From Coniferiporia sulphurascens (Eukaryota > Basidiomycota > Agaricomycetes > Hymenochaetales > Hymenochaetaceae), in the NCBI GenBank assembly GCA_002794785.1, contig NBBA01000015.1, forward strand, positions 682,001 through 746,000: DNA of 64,000 bases, given 5' to 3'. A program made the position numbers and the translations under genes. Below, piece after piece: positions 62,871 through 64,000 of this stretch; the first letter of the stretch is position 1, and every line of letters starts with the position of its first letter. Under the pieces are notes generated by a model. The model saw only the letters and a list, made by a program, of their open reading frames with translations, was not told the DNA's origin and did no database searches.

Positions 62871-63296
62871 CAGCCGTTTGCATATATAATGAGACTGGCC
62901 GAAACTAAAATGAGTATATCTGTATTTGTGGACTTAGCGGAAATGATGTTGTCGCGTCATGACCAGTACTGAGCTGTTGGTGCTGGGCGTATCACACACA
63001 TTTTGTACATCTACTAAAATCTTTCCCATGTACCTACTTACTACACTTACACCAAGGTCTATGAGTTGATGTTCCCAGCAAACAAAAAATTCCGAGATCG
63101 TGCCGGCACAAGTATGAGGATTTATTGACCCAGAAACACAAGAAGTGTGACACGCTTAGCGGGAGACGCATCGGAAAAACCGGAAAAGCGCCCACAGCTC
63201 AGTGGCACGACGCGACAGCGTCATTTCCACTAAGTCCACAAAAAGAGATATACTCATTTTGATTCTGGCCAGTCTCATTATATATGCAAACGGCTG
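62871..63296. mobile_element. MITE with long inverted repeats, 426 bp
   Basis: The left end (CAGCCGTTTGCATATATAAT and on to about 62961) matches the right end (63296 back to about 63206) as an inverted repeat of roughly 90 bp with few differences. TA flanks both sides (62869-62870 and 63297-63298). The CAG...CTG ends and TA duplication suggest a Tc1/mariner-type non-autonomous element. Sequence differs from the MITE at 36573, so it is a different family. Confidence 0.86.
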
Positions 63297-63553
63297 TAAG
63301 TAGAAAAAGTACAGAATCATTGTTCAGCTTGGTAGAGAGGTGGAGGAAGGCAAGAAATTCATTTCCAAATACTTGAGAACCAAAAAATAAGTGACGTATA
63401 GGCGACAGACATGATCACACGGTCTGACGATCAAACGCGATTGCCATGTCACAAGCGATCTACATACTGAGTGATCACTGATCCGTGTTCTAACACCGTA
63501 TAGCTCTGGGGTAGGAAGTCAGAACAGATAGCAGAGCCTGGAAGAAGACTCAC
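63297..63553. other. 3' region of gene J
   Basis: Short stretch between the MITE and gene J; no gene seen. Confidence 0.4.
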
Positions 63554-64000
63554 TTACTGTCCGCTATACAAAACGGGGTCCTCGCCCTGCGAGACAATTT
63601 CTTGATAACCAAGGCCCGAGTCAAAATCGGGCTGGAATTGAGGCATATGATCGTCATAAGGTTCATAACTCAAATAGCCAGCTCTACGACATACGTAATC
63701 AGACAGGATAACGAATGAGCTGATGGAACCAGACACACCCTGATGGCTTTGGAGGAAAGTCTGTACAGTCCAAGTCAGTATTCATATCAGGGGAAAGAAA
63801 GCCGTCAGGATAATGTGATATCTCCAGGTCGATCTCCGAGCCGAAGTTGGGTACGTAAGATGGACTGTGTGGAAGGGAAAGAGACGTCCGGGATATGTAA
63901 TTCCCCCCTAAATGATGGTATTCCCCAACCATTTCTGACATTGTTGGGTTGTTGAACGATCCAAAAGGCCAATTGGATGAATCCGAGGGGGGAGTCTCCG
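63554..64000 (-). CDS. C-terminal part of a gene cut by the window edge (gene J)
   Basis: Open from the right edge: exon 64000-63739, a 55-bp intron (GTGTGT...CGTAG), and last exon 63683-63554 ending with TAA. Encodes about 130 residues: SSNWPFGSFNNPT, SRTSLSLPHSPSYVPNFGSE, MPQFQPDFDSGLGYQEIV and the end DPVLYSGQ. It is acidic, aromatic and Ser/Pro-rich like the tails of zinc-cluster genes H and I, so it is probably another member whose cluster lies beyond 64000. That is an inference from composition only. Confidence 0.6.

Overview
The window is nuclear DNA of a filamentous basidiomycete, most likely an Agaricomycete. The evidence is dense GT-AG introns of about 50-65 bp, a Golgi PMR1-type ATPase, a DH-BAR-SH3 Rho exchange factor, a BTB protein of the mushroom type, an SCI1-like RS protein and Efg1, all with intron-rich fungal gene structure. 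No rRNA gene, convincing tRNA gene or CRISPR array was seen. Exon boundaries were worked out by hand from reading frame, splice consensus and family resemblance remembered from general knowledge; no database search was run.

Left part (1-20 kb) is mostly conserved core: a BTB/POZ protein (- strand, 792-2808), fragments of a membrane protein (5210-6154), a divergent pair made of an SCI1-like RS-rich nuclear protein (-) and the Ca2+/Mn2+ ATPase PMR1 (+, 13 exons, 1052 aa), an FAD-linked oxidoreductase of 12 exons (+), and a Cdc42/Rho-type GEF with BAR and SH3 domains (-). A further core gene, rRNA-processing Efg1, sits at 34-35 kb.

The right part (about 20-64 kb) is gene-poor, accessory DNA. 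Between 35.7 and 62.4 kb there are six separate short Zn(II)2Cys6 genes (D 35752, E 42479, F 44749, G 49999, H 55805, I 61359; D-G on -, H and I on +). In all six a phase-0 intron lies exactly in front of the third zinc-binding cysteine, and none has room for, or shows, the large regulatory (middle homology) domain usual in fungal zinc-cluster regulators. A seventh C-terminal fragment (J) runs off the right edge. Serine/proline-rich genes A (25382) and B (31703), and fragments at 46.7-49.1 kb, may be relatives that lack the zinc cluster. This looks like a local expansion of orphan zinc-cluster proteins and is the most interesting signal here.

The accessory part also holds mobile elements: two TA-flanked inverted-repeat MITEs (36573-37040, 62871-63296) and a nested insertion at 37765-41948. 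The outer SINE/LINE-like element there has an 11-bp target duplication and contains both an LTR retrotransposon remnant (LTRs 38204-38762 and 39655-40214) and a second non-LTR insertion with a 13-bp target duplication. Two membrane-protein genes about 53 kb apart (5210 and 58488) share a motif and an intron position and appear to be distant paralogues.
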